Positions 1 through 9,812 of a stretch of DNA of 64,000 nt are shown here, piece after piece. The stretch is from the NCBI RefSeq assembly GCF_950066645.1, contig NZ_CATMFB010000017.1:19114-83113 (forward strand), given 5' to 3'. This DNA is from an uncultured Thalassolituus sp. Its GTDB lineage: Bacteria > Pseudomonadota > Gammaproteobacteria > Pseudomonadales > Oceanobacteraceae. The translations under genes were made by a program, and so were the position numbers. The notes under the pieces are model-generated. The model was not told where the DNA came from. It saw nothing but the letters and a program-made list of their open reading frames with translations, and made no database searches. The first letter of the stretch is position 1; each line of letters begins with the position of its first letter.

Positions 1-501
1 CAGGTCGGTTTTGTTGAGCAGCAGGATGGGCTCGATATCGCAGTTTTCAGCGGCAACCAGATAGCGGTCGATCAGGTTCGGATGTGCTTCGGGTTCCGGG
101 GCAATCACCAGCAGAATATGATCAATGTTGGCCGCGACCGGCTTAATTTCATTGTAAGGATTCGGGCGCGACAGTTCAGACTGCCGCTTGAGTACGGTTT
201 CTACGACGCCGGTGAGTACGCCGTTAGTCTCTGGTCCGGGACGGAAGACGATGTGGTCGCCTGTGACCAGTGATCCGAGGTTAGCGCGCAGAAAGCAGCG
301 GAAGCGCTGGCGCTGATTATCTTCTACTTCGACCTGCGTACCGAAATGCGCAATCACCAGCCCATGGACTTCTTCACCGAGTTCTCCGGCGCTGAGCTGA
401 TCCGTGATCTGAGCTTCTTTGCGTTTTGCCCGCGAAGCTTTTTCCTGCTGGATCTTTTCTACCCGCCAGGCCTGGCGACGATTGAGTTTGCGTTTCGACA
501 T
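1..501 (-). CDS. rsgA: Ribosome small-subunit-dependent GTPase RsgA, N-terminal part
   Basis: The first 167 residues of a circularly permuted GTPase that helps mature the 30S ribosomal subunit. The basic start ([13 protein letters not shown]), an OB-fold region with the phrase GDHIVFRPG, and LLLNKTD (the G4 NKxD motif, first in the permuted order) are visible. The rest of the GTPase domain and the C-terminal zinc region lie outside the window. The ATG at 499-501 faces away from orn, and the two genes share a 95-bp divergent promoter region. This rsgA/orn pairing is usual in gammaproteobacteria. Confidence 0.93.
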   Translation of the reverse strand, partial: MSKRKLNRRQAWRVEKIQQEKASRAKRKEAQITDQLSAGELGEEVHGLVIAHFGTQVEVEDNQRQRFRCFLRANLGSLVTGDHIVFRPGPETNGVLTGVVETVLKRQSELSRPNPYNEIKPVAANIDHILLVIAPEPEAHPNLIDRYLVAAENCDIEPILLLNKTDL

Positions 502-596
502 AGTGCTACAGAATAAGATAAGGCGGTCATTGTCCTTGTTGGCTGAGTCTGGTGCAAGTTGCTATCCTTCGGGTTCAGTTTATGCGGAATGCAGCT

Positions 597-1139
597 ATGA
601 GTCAGAAAGATAATCTGGTCTGGATGGACCTTGAAATGACCGGCCTGGAGCCGGAGCAGGACGTTATCATCGAAATCGCCACCATAGTGACGGATGGCGA
701 CCTGAATGTGATCGCCGAAGGCCCTGTGATTGCGGTTCATCAGCCCGATATCCTGCTTGATGCTATGGACGAGTGGAATACCCGGACTCACGGAAACTCT
801 GGCCTGACTCAGCGGGTACGCGAGAGCCAGCAGGACACCCGCGCCGCCGAGCTGGCGACACTGGCGTTCCTGCGTGAGCATGTGAAAGAAGGTACCTCGC
901 CTCTGTGCGGCAACAGCATTCATCAGGACCGTCGTTTTCTGGTGAAGTACATGCCCGAGCTGGAGCGCTATTTCCACTACCGGAATATTGATGTATCGAC
1001 GCTCAAAGAACTTGCCAAACGCTGGAAGCCGTCAGCGGTGTCTTCATTTCAGAAGCAGGGCAGCCATCAGGCGCTCGATGATATCCGCGAGTCTATCGCC
1101 GAGATGCAGCATTACCGCGAACATTTTCTCGCGCTCTGA
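597..1139 (+). CDS. orn: Oligoribonuclease Orn
   Basis: A 180-residue DEDDh-family 3'-5' exonuclease that degrades 2-5 nt RNAs, the last step of mRNA decay, and linear pGpG from c-di-GMP turnover. DLEMTGL near residue 11 gives the first acidic pair, [11 protein letters not shown] the middle Asp, and [10 protein letters not shown] the His and last Asp. The ATG at 597 is chosen over an in-frame ATG at 582 because the protein then begins as in E. coli Orn (MSxxxNLxWxDLEMTGL) and a GGAA lies 7 bases upstream. Monocistronic, closed by the terminator at 1153-1183. Confidence 0.97.
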   Translation: MSQKDNLVWMDLEMTGLEPEQDVIIEIATIVTDGDLNVIAEGPVIAVHQPDILLDAMDEWNTRTHGNSGLTQRVRESQQDTRAAELATLAFLREHVKEGTSPLCGNSIHQDRRFLVKYMPELERYFHYRNIDVSTLKELAKRWKPSAVSSFQKQGSHQALDDIRESIAEMQHYREHFLAL

Positions 1140-1152
1140 GTGGTGCAGGCAT

Positions 1153-1183
1153 AAAAAAAAGAGGGCTCAGCCCTCTTTTTTTA
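1153..1183. terminator. Bidirectional intrinsic terminator
   Basis: GAGGGC-TCA-GCCCTC hairpin flanked by an A8 run on the left and a T7 run on the right. It can therefore stop orn on the plus strand and the convergent SDR gene on the minus strand. Confidence 0.9.
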
Positions 1184-1215
1184 TTGCCGGAGTACCGGAT
1201 TATTCAGGGTGCTCT

Positions 1216-2022
1216 TCAGGTCAGCGCCATTTTGCGCACCATGCGATACACCACACCCGGGAACAAACGCTTCAGAACAGGGCCCATTCCCTCTTTCCCT
1301 TCTGCGATCACTACCTGCTCTTTTTCTGCAGCCACGGCATCCAGAATACGGGCGACAGCGGTATCGACCGGCATACCATTTTTAATCACAGTATCTTCGA
1401 CTTTTTCCTGTGCTGTACCTTCCCGGCGTGCTGTATCAATAATATTGGTACGCACAAATCCAGGGCAGATGGTGGTCACCCGCAGGCCTTTGTCATGAAC
1501 TTCTGAACGCAGTGAATCCATAAAACCGATAATCGCGTGCTTAGAAGAGCAGTATGCCGAGCGATAAGGAATACCGATCAGACCGGCAATACTGGAGGTC
1601 GTCACTATGTGGCCGGAACCTCGGGCGAGCATGCCCGGCAAAACCTTACGGGTAATCGCGACCTGAGAAAAATAATTCAGCTCCATCACCTTACGGTAAA
1701 TATCGGCGTCTGTTTCTGCGATCAGAGAACGTTGCGTAATCCCGGCATTATTGAACAGGTAATCGACGGCGCCCATTTCGGTAAACACCGTATCCGCTGC
1801 GGCAAGCACATCGGCTTCTTTCAGCATATCGAGCGGCAGTACCCGGTGCTGCTCCGGGTTGGCGCAGGCCTGGCGAACACGCTCAAGTTCTTCCGGGCGA
1901 CGTGCCGACAGAATCAGCCGGGCGCCGAGTTTGCTCAGGTCATAACAGAGTTGTTCGCCGATACCGGATGATGCGCCAGTAATCCACACCAGTTTGTTTT
2001 TGAAAACGGCTTCCTTATTCAC
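1216..2022 (-). CDS. Short-chain dehydrogenase/reductase (SDR family)
   Basis: A 268-residue classical SDR oxidoreductase. The cofactor motif TGASSGIG is at residues 15-22, NNAG at 91-94, the catalytic Ser near 144, and YCSSK supplies Tyr157 and Lys161. An Arg-rich turn after the second strand (SARRPEEL) suggests NADP(H) preference. The substrate cannot be read from sequence. The C-terminal extension (to about residue 265) is typical of DHRS7-like bacterial SDRs. It is convergent with orn and separated from queG by about 90 bp. Confidence 0.9.
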   Translation of the reverse strand: MNKEAVFKNKLVWITGASSGIGEQLCYDLSKLGARLILSARRPEELERVRQACANPEQHRVLPLDMLKEADVLAAADTVFTEMGAVDYLFNNAGITQRSLIAETDADIYRKVMELNYFSQVAITRKVLPGMLARGSGHIVTTSSIAGLIGIPYRSAYCSSKHAIIGFMDSLRSEVHDKGLRVTTICPGFVRTNIIDTARREGTAQEKVEDTVIKNGMPVDTAVARILDAVAAEKEQVVIAEGKEGMGPVLKRLFPGVVYRMVRKMALT

Positions 2023-2114
2023 GGGTTTTCCTCTGTTATTCGTAGTAAAAGAAACCGAACAGTGGCAGAGGGGCGGGGATGGGTCAACATCCTGAAAAGA
2101 CAGAAAAGAAGCTT

Positions 2115-3194
2115 TTAATGCCGGGTCTGTTGTTGCAGCGCCCAGTCGATGTGCTCATCGACCAGAGCAGAAATCTGGCCGCGACGTTGAGTCAGTATTG
2201 CCTGAATATCGAGACTTGAAGGTGCATTTCCCAGCGCGACAGCAATATTGCGCATCCAGTTTTCATAGCCCGTGCGGCGGATGGGCATCCCTTCGGTTTT
2301 TTTCAGGAAGGTGGGTTCATCCCAGGCAAACAGCTCCAGCAGCGTTGCTTTATCCAGCTGGTGGCGGGGGCTGAAGTCTGACTCTCCGGTTGTACCGCTG
2401 AAGCGATTCCAGGGACATCCGATCTGACAGTCGTCACAGCCAAAAATCCGGTTGCCGATGCCTGACCTGAGATCTTCCGGAATCGGGCCGTTCAGTTCTA
2501 TTGTCAGGTAGGAAATGCAGCGTCGCGCATCAAGCACATACGGGCCAGCAAAGGCCTGTGTCGGACAGATATCGAGGCACGATGTGCAGCGTCCGCAATG
2601 GTTCGTTTCCTGGGATTCGCTGGGCGGTAACGGCAGGTCAGTAAGGATTTCACCGAGAAAAAAATACGAACCGGCACGGCGGTTAATCAGCATCGTATTT
2701 TTGCCAATCCAGCCCAGGCCAGCCTGCTGTGCCAGTGCGCGTTCAAGCAGGGGCGCGCTGTCGACAAATGCGCGGAAACCGAAAGGGCCGATTTCTGCCT
2801 GAATTCGCTTGCCCAGATCGGTCAGGCGCTTACGGATCAGCTTGTGATAGTCACGGCCGAGTGCGTAGCGCGATATATAGGCATTGTCGGGGTCGCTGAG
2901 GTGCTTGAGCAGCTCAATACCCGGCGCGAGGTAATCCATGCGGACACTGATCACACTCAGGGTGCCGGGGTGCAGCTCGTCGGGTAGGGCACGCATCGGA
3001 CCGCGCTCAGTAACGTGATCGGCCATGTAGGTCATTTCGCCGTGATAACCGGCTTCCAGCCAGCGCTCCAGGGCGGCTTTATGATTGCCTGTGTCGGTGC
3101 TGCTGATACCCGCCTGCTGAAAGCCGGCCTCCTCGCTGAGCTGCAGGATGCGCTGTCGCAGTTGACTGAGCTGTTCTGGAGAAAGGTCTGGCAT
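2115..3194 (-). CDS. queG: Epoxyqueuosine reductase QueG
   Basis: Cobalamin- and Fe-S-dependent enzyme that reduces epoxyqueuosine to queuosine at the wobble base of GUN-anticodon tRNAs, the last step of queuosine synthesis. The 359 residues carry an N-terminal cobalamin-binding region and two [4Fe-4S] motifs: CGRCTSCLDICP and, some 50 residues later, FGCDDCQIGCPW. The C-terminal HEAT-like tail (YENWMRNIAVALGN) is present. It is divergent from nnr, as in E. coli. Confidence 0.96.
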   Translation of the reverse strand: MPDLSPEQLSQLRQRILQLSEEAGFQQAGISSTDTGNHKAALERWLEAGYHGEMTYMADHVTERGPMRALPDELHPGTLSVISVRMDYLAPGIELLKHLSDPDNAYISRYALGRDYHKLIRKRLTDLGKRIQAEIGPFGFRAFVDSAPLLERALAQQAGLGWIGKNTMLINRRAGSYFFLGEILTDLPLPPSESQETNHCGRCTSCLDICPTQAFAGPYVLDARRCISYLTIELNGPIPEDLRSGIGNRIFGCDDCQIGCPWNRFSGTTGESDFSPRHQLDKATLLELFAWDEPTFLKKTEGMPIRRTGYENWMRNIAVALGNAPSSLDIQAILTQRRGQISALVDEHIDWALQQQTRH

Positions 3195-3218
3195 GAGGCT
3201 AACGGACGCGGCTTCCTA

Positions 3219-3224
3219 TATAAT
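3219..3224 (+). promoter_or_regulatory. Probable -10 box for the nnr-tsaE-amiB operon
   Basis: A perfect TATAAT lies 35 bp before the nnr start in the 65-bp gap between divergent queG and nnr. The -35 position 17 bp upstream (AGGCTA) is poor, so a sigma-70 promoter is only probable. Confidence 0.5.
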
Positions 3225-3259
3225 CCCGGCAATCTATCACAAACACAGGTTTCACCGCG

Positions 3260-4780
3260 ATGAAACGCCCATTTTCTGCCCGAGATCACCTGCCCGGCCG
3301 GATCGACAGTGTCGCTGGGGTGCGTGAACTTGATCGCCTGATTATTCAACGCATGGGCGACGATGGCTCTGAGTTAATGAATCATGCAGGCGAGGCAGCT
3401 TTTGCGCTGCTGCTGTCGCGTTGGCCAGACGTCAGTCACATCGCCCTGATTGCCGGTGCAGGTAACAACGGCGGTGATGCGTTTGTTGTGGCCGGTTTGG
3501 CCCGCCTCCATGGTATTGATGTGTCGCTCTACACTCTGGGTGATCTGAGTCGCCAGAGCAGTTCTGCCAGAGCGGCCCGCGAGGGGGCTCTTGAAGCCGG
3601 TGTGACAGAGACTGAGTTTGCCGGAGAAATCACGGGATCGGCAGAACTCATCGTCGATGGCCTGCTGGGTACGGGACTGAATGCTCTGGTGCAGGGGGAT
3701 TTTGCCGAAGCGATTACGGCGATGAATGAGCATCCTGCGCCGGTGCTGGCCCTTGATGTGCCCTCAGGACTGAATGCCGCAACGGGCCAGCAGATGGGGC
3801 TGGCAGTGCAGGCTGATCTGACGGTGACTTTTATCGGGGTGAAACCGGGGTTGCTGACCTGTGATGGCCCGGATGTCTGTGGTGATCTGTCATTTGCACC
3901 GCTGGACCTTGGTGCCGCTGAAAAAGTGCGCGTCGAGCCATTGGCCGAGCGTATCAGCTGGCACCTGCTTGACCAGCAGGATCGCCGTCTGCCACAACGG
4001 CGGGGTAATTCCAATAAAGGCCAGCATGGTCACGCTCTGCTGATCGGAGGGGAGCTGGGCTATGGCGGAGCCATCCGTATGGCCGCTGAAGCCTGTGCGC
4101 GCTCGGGGGCGGGGCTGATTTCCTGTGCGACCCGGCCTGAGCATATGCCCGTGATTCTGGCGGCCCGTCCCGAATGTATGGTGGCTGGCGTTACCTCCGG
4201 CCTCGAGTTGCAACCACTTCTGGAACGCGCCACCGTGATTGGTTGTGGTCCGGGACTTGGGCGCAGTAGCTGGTCGGAACTCCTGCTGCAGCAGGTACTC
4301 TTATCGGATCTTCCTGTGGTCTTAGATGCCGATGCCCTGAATATTATTGCCTCTCCGGGCTGGCAGACTGCGTTTGAAGAGCGCGACGCGGTGATGACGC
4401 CGCATCCGGGAGAAGCGGCGCGACTGCTTAACTGCACCGTGGCGGATATTCAGGCCGACAGGACCGGCAGTGCGCAGGCTCTGGCGAAACGCTATCATGC
4501 CGTGGTCCTGCTGAAAGGGCAGGGAACTGTCCTTGCTCACCCGGATGGGCGTCTTGCTGTCTGTACCGATGGTAATCCCGGGATGGCCACGGGCGGCATG
4601 GGCGACGTGCTGACTGGTGTGATAACGGCATTACTGGCGCAGGGGCAATCTCCGTGGGAAGCAGCATTGTATGGCTGTGCTCTGCACAGTGCGGCTGCAG
4701 ACCTGGCGGTGTCTGAGAGTGGCGTCCGCGGTCTGCTGGCCACGGATCTGATGCCTTATCTGAGAGAACTGGTGAACTGA
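3260..4780 (+). CDS. nnr: Bifunctional NAD(P)H-hydrate epimerase / ADP-dependent NAD(P)H-hydrate dehydratase
   Basis: Metabolite-repair enzyme of 506 residues. The N-terminal YjeF_N Rossmann domain (about 1-215, with AGNNGGDAFVVA) interconverts R- and S-NAD(P)HX. The C-terminal ribokinase-like domain (about 225-500, with MTPHPGEAARLL and GNPGMATGGMGDVLTG) dehydrates S-NAD(P)HX using ADP. It starts the compact plus-strand run nnr-tsaE-amiB-mutL-miaA, and its stop codon shares one base with the tsaE start. Confidence 0.96.
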   Translation: MKRPFSARDHLPGRIDSVAGVRELDRLIIQRMGDDGSELMNHAGEAAFALLLSRWPDVSHIALIAGAGNNGGDAFVVAGLARLHGIDVSLYTLGDLSRQSSSARAAREGALEAGVTETEFAGEITGSAELIVDGLLGTGLNALVQGDFAEAITAMNEHPAPVLALDVPSGLNAATGQQMGLAVQADLTVTFIGVKPGLLTCDGPDVCGDLSFAPLDLGAAEKVRVEPLAERISWHLLDQQDRRLPQRRGNSNKGQHGHALLIGGELGYGGAIRMAAEACARSGAGLISCATRPEHMPVILAARPECMVAGVTSGLELQPLLERATVIGCGPGLGRSSWSELLLQQVLLSDLPVVLDADALNIIASPGWQTAFEERDAVMTPHPGEAARLLNCTVADIQADRTGSAQALAKRYHAVVLLKGQGTVLAHPDGRLAVCTDGNPGMATGGMGDVLTGVITALLAQGQSPWEAALYGCALHSAAADLAVSESGVRGLLATDLMPYLRELVN

Positions 4781-5244
4781 TGACGACGAGTATCCGCCTG
4801 ACAGGTGAAACCGCGATGCTGGCATTCGCAGCCCGGATGGCTCCACTGTTGCGTGAAGGTGGGCTGATCTTTCTGGAAGGTACGCTGGGGGCAGGTAAGA
4901 CGACGCTCAGCCGTGGCCTGATCCAGGCCTTTGGTCATGAGGGGGCGGTGAAGTCGCCAACCTACACTCTGGTTGAAGAATATTCGGTGGCCGGCCTGCG
5001 TGTCTGTCACTTTGACCTCTATCGTCTGGGGGACCCTGAAGAACTTGAATATATGGGTATCCGGGAGTACCTCGACGAAGGTACGCTGTGTCTGGTCGAA
5101 TGGCCGGACAAAGGCGCAGGGGTGTTACCTGACCCTGATCTGGTGATTGCTATTGACGATGCCGGTGACTCGCGGATACTGAACTGGCAGGCACACACGC
5201 CCCGAGGGCAACGCTGGAGTGAAGGACTGGCAGGACTCGTATAA
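4780..5244 (+). CDS. tsaE: tRNA threonylcarbamoyladenosine biosynthesis ATPase TsaE
   Basis: A 154-residue P-loop ATPase that works with TsaB and TsaD to make t6A37 in ANN-decoding tRNAs. The Walker A GTLGAGKTT is near residue 32, followed by SPTYTLVEEY (switch) and HFDLYRL and CLVEWPDK motifs typical of the family. Its start overlaps the nnr stop by one base (TGATG), implying translational coupling; amiB follows after 2 bases. Confidence 0.95.
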   Translation: MTTSIRLTGETAMLAFAARMAPLLREGGLIFLEGTLGAGKTTLSRGLIQAFGHEGAVKSPTYTLVEEYSVAGLRVCHFDLYRLGDPEELEYMGIREYLDEGTLCLVEWPDKGAGVLPDPDLVIAIDDAGDSRILNWQAHTPRGQRWSEGLAGLV

Positions 5245-5246
5245 GA

Positions 5247-6575
5247 ATGAAGTGGAAGATACGTCAACTGGCCGGACTGCTGATGCTGCTGATGGCGGCG
5301 GCCAGCACGAATGCCGATGTGAATGACATCCGGATCTGGCAATCGCCAGAGAGCGTTCGTCTGGTGCTGGACCTCAGCCGGGCGCACGAGCACAAAATAT
5401 TTCAGTTGAAAAATCCTGACCGCATCGTGGTCGATCTTGCAGACGCCGATCTGAAGATGGATATGAGCAAGGTGGAAAACAATTCCACCGAGATTATTCG
5501 TCTGCGCCACGGCCGTCGTAATAAAAATGATCTGCGTCTGGTGATCGAGACACGTTCGACGATGGCCTACAGCAGCTTTCCCGTGGCTCCCAACGAAGAA
5601 ATACGCCATGACCGTCTGGTGATTGACCTGGACCGGCCGGTGACCGGTGCGACCGCACGGCCAGCCGTGGTCAAAAAAGCGGACAGTTATGAAGCCTCAA
5701 GCCGCGACATCATTATTGCTATAGACGCCGGACACGGGGGCGAAGACCCGGGAGCAATCGGCCCGGGCAAAGTAAAAGAAAAGCACGTTGTCCTGGCCAT
5801 TGCCCGGGAATTGCAACGACTGCTCAATAATGAAAGCGGGTTTGCTCCTTATATGGTGCGCACCGGTGATTATTATGTCGGTCTGCGTGATCGTTCCGAA
5901 AAGGCACGAAAAGCCAACGCAGATTTCTTTGTCTCCATTCATGCAGATGCCTTTAAGCACCCGAGTGCCAAGGGCAGCTCAGTGTTTGTCCTGTCGGATC
6001 GTGGCGCAACCAGTGAAACAGCGCGTTATCTGGCCGATAAAGAAAATGCCTCCGATCTGATCGGGGGGGTGACGCTGGGGGATCGGGATGACCATCTGGC
6101 CCTGACCCTGCTTGACCTGTCGATGACTCATAAGCGGACGGCCAGCGTTCAGATTGGTGAAGAAATCCTGGGTGAAATGGGAAAAATCAGCAAGCTGCAC
6201 AAGCGTGATGTTGAAGAAGCCGCGTTTGTGGTTCTGAAATCGCCCGACATGCCAGCGCTGCTGGTCGAAACCGGATTTATTTCGAACCCTTCAGAAGCCC
6301 GTCAGCTTCAGACAGAGAGTTATCAGAAAAAAATGGCGCGGGCGATTTTTAACGGCATCCGTGATTATTTTTATCGACACCCGCCAGCGGGTACTATGGT
6401 GGCTGCGCGACAGAAAGCCGCCAATACGTTTGTTGAATACGTTGTCCGTAAAGGCGATACCCTTTCTGAACTGGCGGTTCAGAATGGGATGGACGTTAAA
6501 GCACTGCGGGATCTGAATGGTCTGAACAGTGACTCATTGAGAGTCGGTCAGCGCCTACGGATTCCAAATTCATAA
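5247..6575 (+). CDS. amiB: N-acetylmuramoyl-L-alanine amidase with AMIN and LysM domains
   Basis: Periplasmic zinc amidase that splits septal peptidoglycan during daughter-cell separation. The 442 residues read: signal peptide (1-24), AMIN septal-targeting domain (about 27-130), Amidase_3 catalytic domain (about 150-375) with [11 protein letters not shown] (Zn His), RSEKAN, SIHADA (Zn His) and [12 protein letters not shown] (catalytic Glu), then one C-terminal LysM ([11 protein letters not shown] to VGQRLRIP). The LysM is absent from the E. coli protein but common in Pseudomonas-type AmiB. It lies between tsaE and mutL, the conserved order. Confidence 0.95.
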   Translation: MKWKIRQLAGLLMLLMAAASTNADVNDIRIWQSPESVRLVLDLSRAHEHKIFQLKNPDRIVVDLADADLKMDMSKVENNSTEIIRLRHGRRNKNDLRLVIETRSTMAYSSFPVAPNEEIRHDRLVIDLDRPVTGATARPAVVKKADSYEASSRDIIIAIDAGHGGEDPGAIGPGKVKEKHVVLAIARELQRLLNNESGFAPYMVRTGDYYVGLRDRSEKARKANADFFVSIHADAFKHPSAKGSSVFVLSDRGATSETARYLADKENASDLIGGVTLGDRDDHLALTLLDLSMTHKRTASVQIGEEILGEMGKISKLHKRDVEEAAFVVLKSPDMPALLVETGFISNPSEARQLQTESYQKKMARAIFNGIRDYFYRHPPAGTMVAARQKAANTFVEYVVRKGDTLSELAVQNGMDVKALRDLNGLNSDSLRVGQRLRIPNS

Positions 6576-6588
6576 TGCCGGAAACAGC

Positions 6589-8442
6589 ATGAGCCGAATT
6601 CATTTATTATCTCCCCGGCTGGCGAACCAGATTGCCGCCGGAGAGGTGGTCGAACGTCCGGCCAATATCATTAAAGAACTGGTCGAAAACTCCATGGATG
6701 CCGGCGCTACTCAGGTTGATGTCGAAGCTGAGCAGGGTGGAGTTAAGTTACTGCGTGTCCGCGATAATGGACACGGAATCGATAAAGACGATCTTTCGCT
6801 GGCGCTCAGTCGTCATGCCACCAGTAAAATCACCACGCTCGATGATCTTGAAGCCGTTGGCACTATGGGCTTTCGTGGTGAGGCCCTAGCGAGTATTTCA
6901 TCGGTGTCGCGGCTGACACTGACGTCGCGGGCAGAAGGCGGAGACGAAGCATGGCAGGTCTCAGCTGAAGGTCGGGATATGCAGGCTGAAATTCGTCCGG
7001 CTGCGCACCCGACGGGCACTACGGTCGAAGCCCGCGATCTGTTTTTTAATACGCCCGCGCGGCGGAAGTTTCTGCGCACAGAAAAAACCGAATTTTCGCA
7101 TCTCGAAGAAACACTGAAAAAACTCGCCCTGAGTCGTTACGACGTCGCTTTTTCTCTGCGACACAATAACCGTACCATTCATGCACTGCGCCCGGCGCCC
7201 CGTACGATTGATCGCGAAAAGCGCATCGCCACGCTGCTGAGCCCTCAGTTTATTGATAATTCGGTGCACATCGATGTTGAAGCTGCTGGCCTGCATATCG
7301 AAGGCTGGGTCGGTTTGCCGACCTTCTCCCGTTCGCAGGCGGACATGCAGTACTTTTTTGTTAATGGGCGTGCCGTACGGGACAAACTGGTTGTTCATGC
7401 GATTAAGCAGGCGTACCGGGATGTGCTCTATCACGGTCGCCACCCAGCCTTTGTACTCTACTTATGGTTAGACCCCCGGTTGGTAGACGTTAACGTGCAC
7501 CCGACTAAACACGAGGTCCGTTTCCGTGATGGACGCCTGGTGCACGATTTTATTTTCCGGTCACTGCACCGCGCCCTTGGGGACGTGCGTCCTGACCAGT
7601 CGACCGCCGCGTTAACTCCCGCCCCCTCACAGGTTGTCAGTGGTACCGAAGCCGGCGAGTTTCAGGGTCAGTCACGCCTCGACTGGCAACCTTCGGCGGT
7701 GGCATCACCTGCGTCGTTCCAGCCGGGAGGCTACGCCAGTGGTGTTGCTGAAAGCCGCCCGACCGGCGCGGAGGTAGCCAGTCAGCTGCGTTCTTTTGAA
7801 CAGATGACGCAGCCACTGCGCGAGCCGGTCCCTCTTCCGGAAAGTAATGAACAGGACATGCCCCCGCTGGGCTTCGCTGTGGCGCAGCTGCACGGTATTT
7901 ATATCCTTGCCCAGAACGCTCAGGGGCTGGTGGTGGTAGATATGCACGCGGCTCATGAACGCATCACTTACGAGCGTCTGAAAGTTGCCGTAGATGATCA
8001 GGGAGTACAGAGTCAGCCGTTGCTGGTGCCAGTGACGCTGAGTGTCAGCGAGCGTGAGGCTGACGCAGCCGAGCAGTACGCCGAAGACTTCCGGCAGCTG
8101 GGCGTTGAGCTGGCCCGCGTCGGGCCGGAGAATATTATGATCCGCCAGATTCCCGTTCTGCTACAGCAGGCGGAGGTGCCTCAGCTGATCACCGATATGC
8201 TCGGTGACCTGATGGAGCATGGGGCGTCAGACCGTATCCTGGCTCATCGCAATGAACTGCTGTCGACCATGGCCTGCCATGGCTCCGTGCGGGCGAACCG
8301 TCGACTGACGATCCCTGAGATGAACGCACTGTTGCGTGATATGGAGGCGACAGAGCGCTCGGGTCAGTGCAATCATGGCCGCCCGACCTGGACACAGATG
8401 AGCATGTCCGAGCTTGATAAGCTGTTTCTGCGGGGACGTTGA
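6589..8442 (+). CDS. mutL: DNA mismatch repair protein MutL
   Basis: A 617-residue GHKL ATPase that links MutS mismatch recognition to strand incision. ATP-site motifs are [18 protein letters not shown] and [12 protein letters not shown]. After a variable proline-rich linker (about 340-420) the dimerisation domain has [12 protein letters not shown], which fits the D-x-HA-x2-E-x4-E metal-binding endonuclease pattern, plus ACHGSVRA and CNHGRPT. It therefore looks like an endonuclease-type MutL, unlike E. coli MutL. Its stop overlaps the miaA start by one base. Confidence 0.96.
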   Translation: MSRIHLLSPRLANQIAAGEVVERPANIIKELVENSMDAGATQVDVEAEQGGVKLLRVRDNGHGIDKDDLSLALSRHATSKITTLDDLEAVGTMGFRGEALASISSVSRLTLTSRAEGGDEAWQVSAEGRDMQAEIRPAAHPTGTTVEARDLFFNTPARRKFLRTEKTEFSHLEETLKKLALSRYDVAFSLRHNNRTIHALRPAPRTIDREKRIATLLSPQFIDNSVHIDVEAAGLHIEGWVGLPTFSRSQADMQYFFVNGRAVRDKLVVHAIKQAYRDVLYHGRHPAFVLYLWLDPRLVDVNVHPTKHEVRFRDGRLVHDFIFRSLHRALGDVRPDQSTAALTPAPSQVVSGTEAGEFQGQSRLDWQPSAVASPASFQPGGYASGVAESRPTGAEVASQLRSFEQMTQPLREPVPLPESNEQDMPPLGFAVAQLHGIYILAQNAQGLVVVDMHAAHERITYERLKVAVDDQGVQSQPLLVPVTLSVSEREADAAEQYAEDFRQLGVELARVGPENIMIRQIPVLLQQAEVPQLITDMLGDLMEHGASDRILAHRNELLSTMACHGSVRANRRLTIPEMNALLRDMEATERSGQCNHGRPTWTQMSMSELDKLFLRGR

Positions 8443-9407
8443 TGTCAGAACCTGTGACTAATGAGCTGCCGCCGGCAATTTTTCTGATGGGGCCGACCGC
8501 CTCCGGAAAAACCGCACTCGCACTGGAGCTGGTAAAACGTTATCCCTGCGAGATCATCAGCGTGGATTCGGCGCTCATATACAAAGGCATGGACATAGGC
8601 ACGGCGAAGCCGGATACCGCCATGCTGGCCGAGGCACCGCATCGTCTGATTGATCTGATTGATCCGGCAGAGGCGTATTCTGCGGCAACATTCCGCAATG
8701 ATGCGCTGCGGGAAATGGCAGACATCACCGCGGCCGGAAAGGTACCGCTGCTGGTGGGTGGCACCATGATGTACTTTAAGTTTCTGCGCGATGGCTCAGC
8801 CGAGCTGCCGACCGCCGATGAGGCGATCCGGGCGCAGTTACTGGAAGATGGACTCAAATATGGCTGGCCGGAGATGCACCGGCGGCTTGCCGAGGTGGAC
8901 CCCGAGTCGGCCAGACGACTGAAACCCATGGACTCCCAGCGCATTCAGCGTGCACTGGAGGTCTGGATGGTGTCAGGAAAAAACCTGAGCGATCACTGGG
9001 CGGAGCAGAATTCCGAACCTTTGCCCTATCACGTGGTCAATCTTGCTGTCTGTCCACCGGACAGAAAGCGACTTCATGACAGGATTGCCGAGCGCTATCG
9101 TATTATGATGTCGCAGGGGTTTGTTGAGGAAGTCCGGGGGCTCTGGCAACGGGGGGATCTGCATGAAAATATGCCGTCCGTCCGTTGTGTTGGTTATCGT
9201 CAGGTCTGGGACTACCTGGAAGGGCGGACCGACTATGATGAAATGGTGGAACGCGGCATTATTGCGACCCGCCAACTGGCGAAAAGACAGATTACCTGGC
9301 TGCGCAGCTGGCCCGATCTTCACTGGTTAGATACCGATGATCCGGATATTCTGCGAAATGCCTTGAAAATACTTAACGCCAACGCCATATTTAGCGCATC
9401 GACCTGA
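8442..9407 (+). CDS. miaA: tRNA dimethylallyltransferase MiaA
   Basis: Adds a dimethylallyl group to N6 of A37 in UNN-decoding tRNAs, precursor of ms2i6A. P-loop [10 protein letters not shown], substrate loop [18 protein letters not shown] and the CVGYRQVW region are all present in 321 residues. The ATG at 8442 (overlapping the mutL TGA) is preferred to the adjacent TTG at 8439. In E. coli miaA-hfq-hflX are co-transcribed; here hfq also has its own likely promoter in the 136-bp gap. Confidence 0.96.
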   Translation: MSEPVTNELPPAIFLMGPTASGKTALALELVKRYPCEIISVDSALIYKGMDIGTAKPDTAMLAEAPHRLIDLIDPAEAYSAATFRNDALREMADITAAGKVPLLVGGTMMYFKFLRDGSAELPTADEAIRAQLLEDGLKYGWPEMHRRLAEVDPESARRLKPMDSQRIQRALEVWMVSGKNLSDHWAEQNSEPLPYHVVNLAVCPPDRKRLHDRIAERYRIMMSQGFVEEVRGLWQRGDLHENMPSVRCVGYRQVWDYLEGRTDYDEMVERGIIATRQLAKRQITWLRSWPDLHWLDTDDPDILRNALKILNANAIFSAST

Positions 9408-9467
9408 TTCCTTAGCATATTACTCAGATTTACGGCCTGGGTGTGGCCGCTGAGTAGCAGATTCTGG

Positions 9468-9495
9468 TTGACCCCGGGGCTTTATAAATTATATT
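9468..9495 (+). promoter_or_regulatory. Probable sigma-70 promoter of hfq
   Basis: TTGACC and TATATT are separated by 16 bp, ending about 48 bp before the hfq ATG. Both hexamers are close to consensus. hfq has a strong Shine-Dalgarno (AGGAG) just before its start. Confidence 0.6.
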
Positions 9496-9543
9496 CCGCT
9501 GTCCCCACATTGGACGGCACCTTCTCACATTAGGAGAATAACT

Positions 9544-9792
9544 ATGTCAAAAGGGCACTCTCTACAAGACCCTTACCTGAATCAGCTGCGCAAGGAACGT
9601 ATTCCTGTGTCCATCTTCCTGGTTAACGGGATCAAGCTGCAGGGACAGATCGAATCATTTGACCAGTTTGTGATCCTGTTGAAAAACACGGTATCTCAGA
9701 TGGTTTATAAGCACGCAATTTCTACCGTTGTACCGTCTCGCAACGTTCGTCTGGCGCCAGCCGATCAGGTCGAAGGTGCAGACGCCGAGTAA
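9544..9792 (+). CDS. hfq: RNA chaperone Hfq
   Basis: An 82-residue Sm-like hexameric chaperone that pairs small RNAs with mRNAs. Sm1 ([23 protein letters not shown]) and Sm2 ([13 protein letters not shown]) match the family, including Gln8, Lys31 and the YKHA proximal-face motif. The C-terminal tail is short (about 15 residues), as in Pseudomonas Hfq. It is the likely target of the A-rich decoy RNAs at 39.7-41.6 kb and partner of the Fur-controlled RNA at 50.3 kb. Confidence 0.98.
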   Translation: MSKGHSLQDPYLNQLRKERIPVSIFLVNGIKLQGQIESFDQFVILLKNTVSQMVYKHAISTVVPSRNVRLAPADQVEGADAE

Positions 9793-9812
9793 TATCAGCA
9801 GGAGCCACTGCC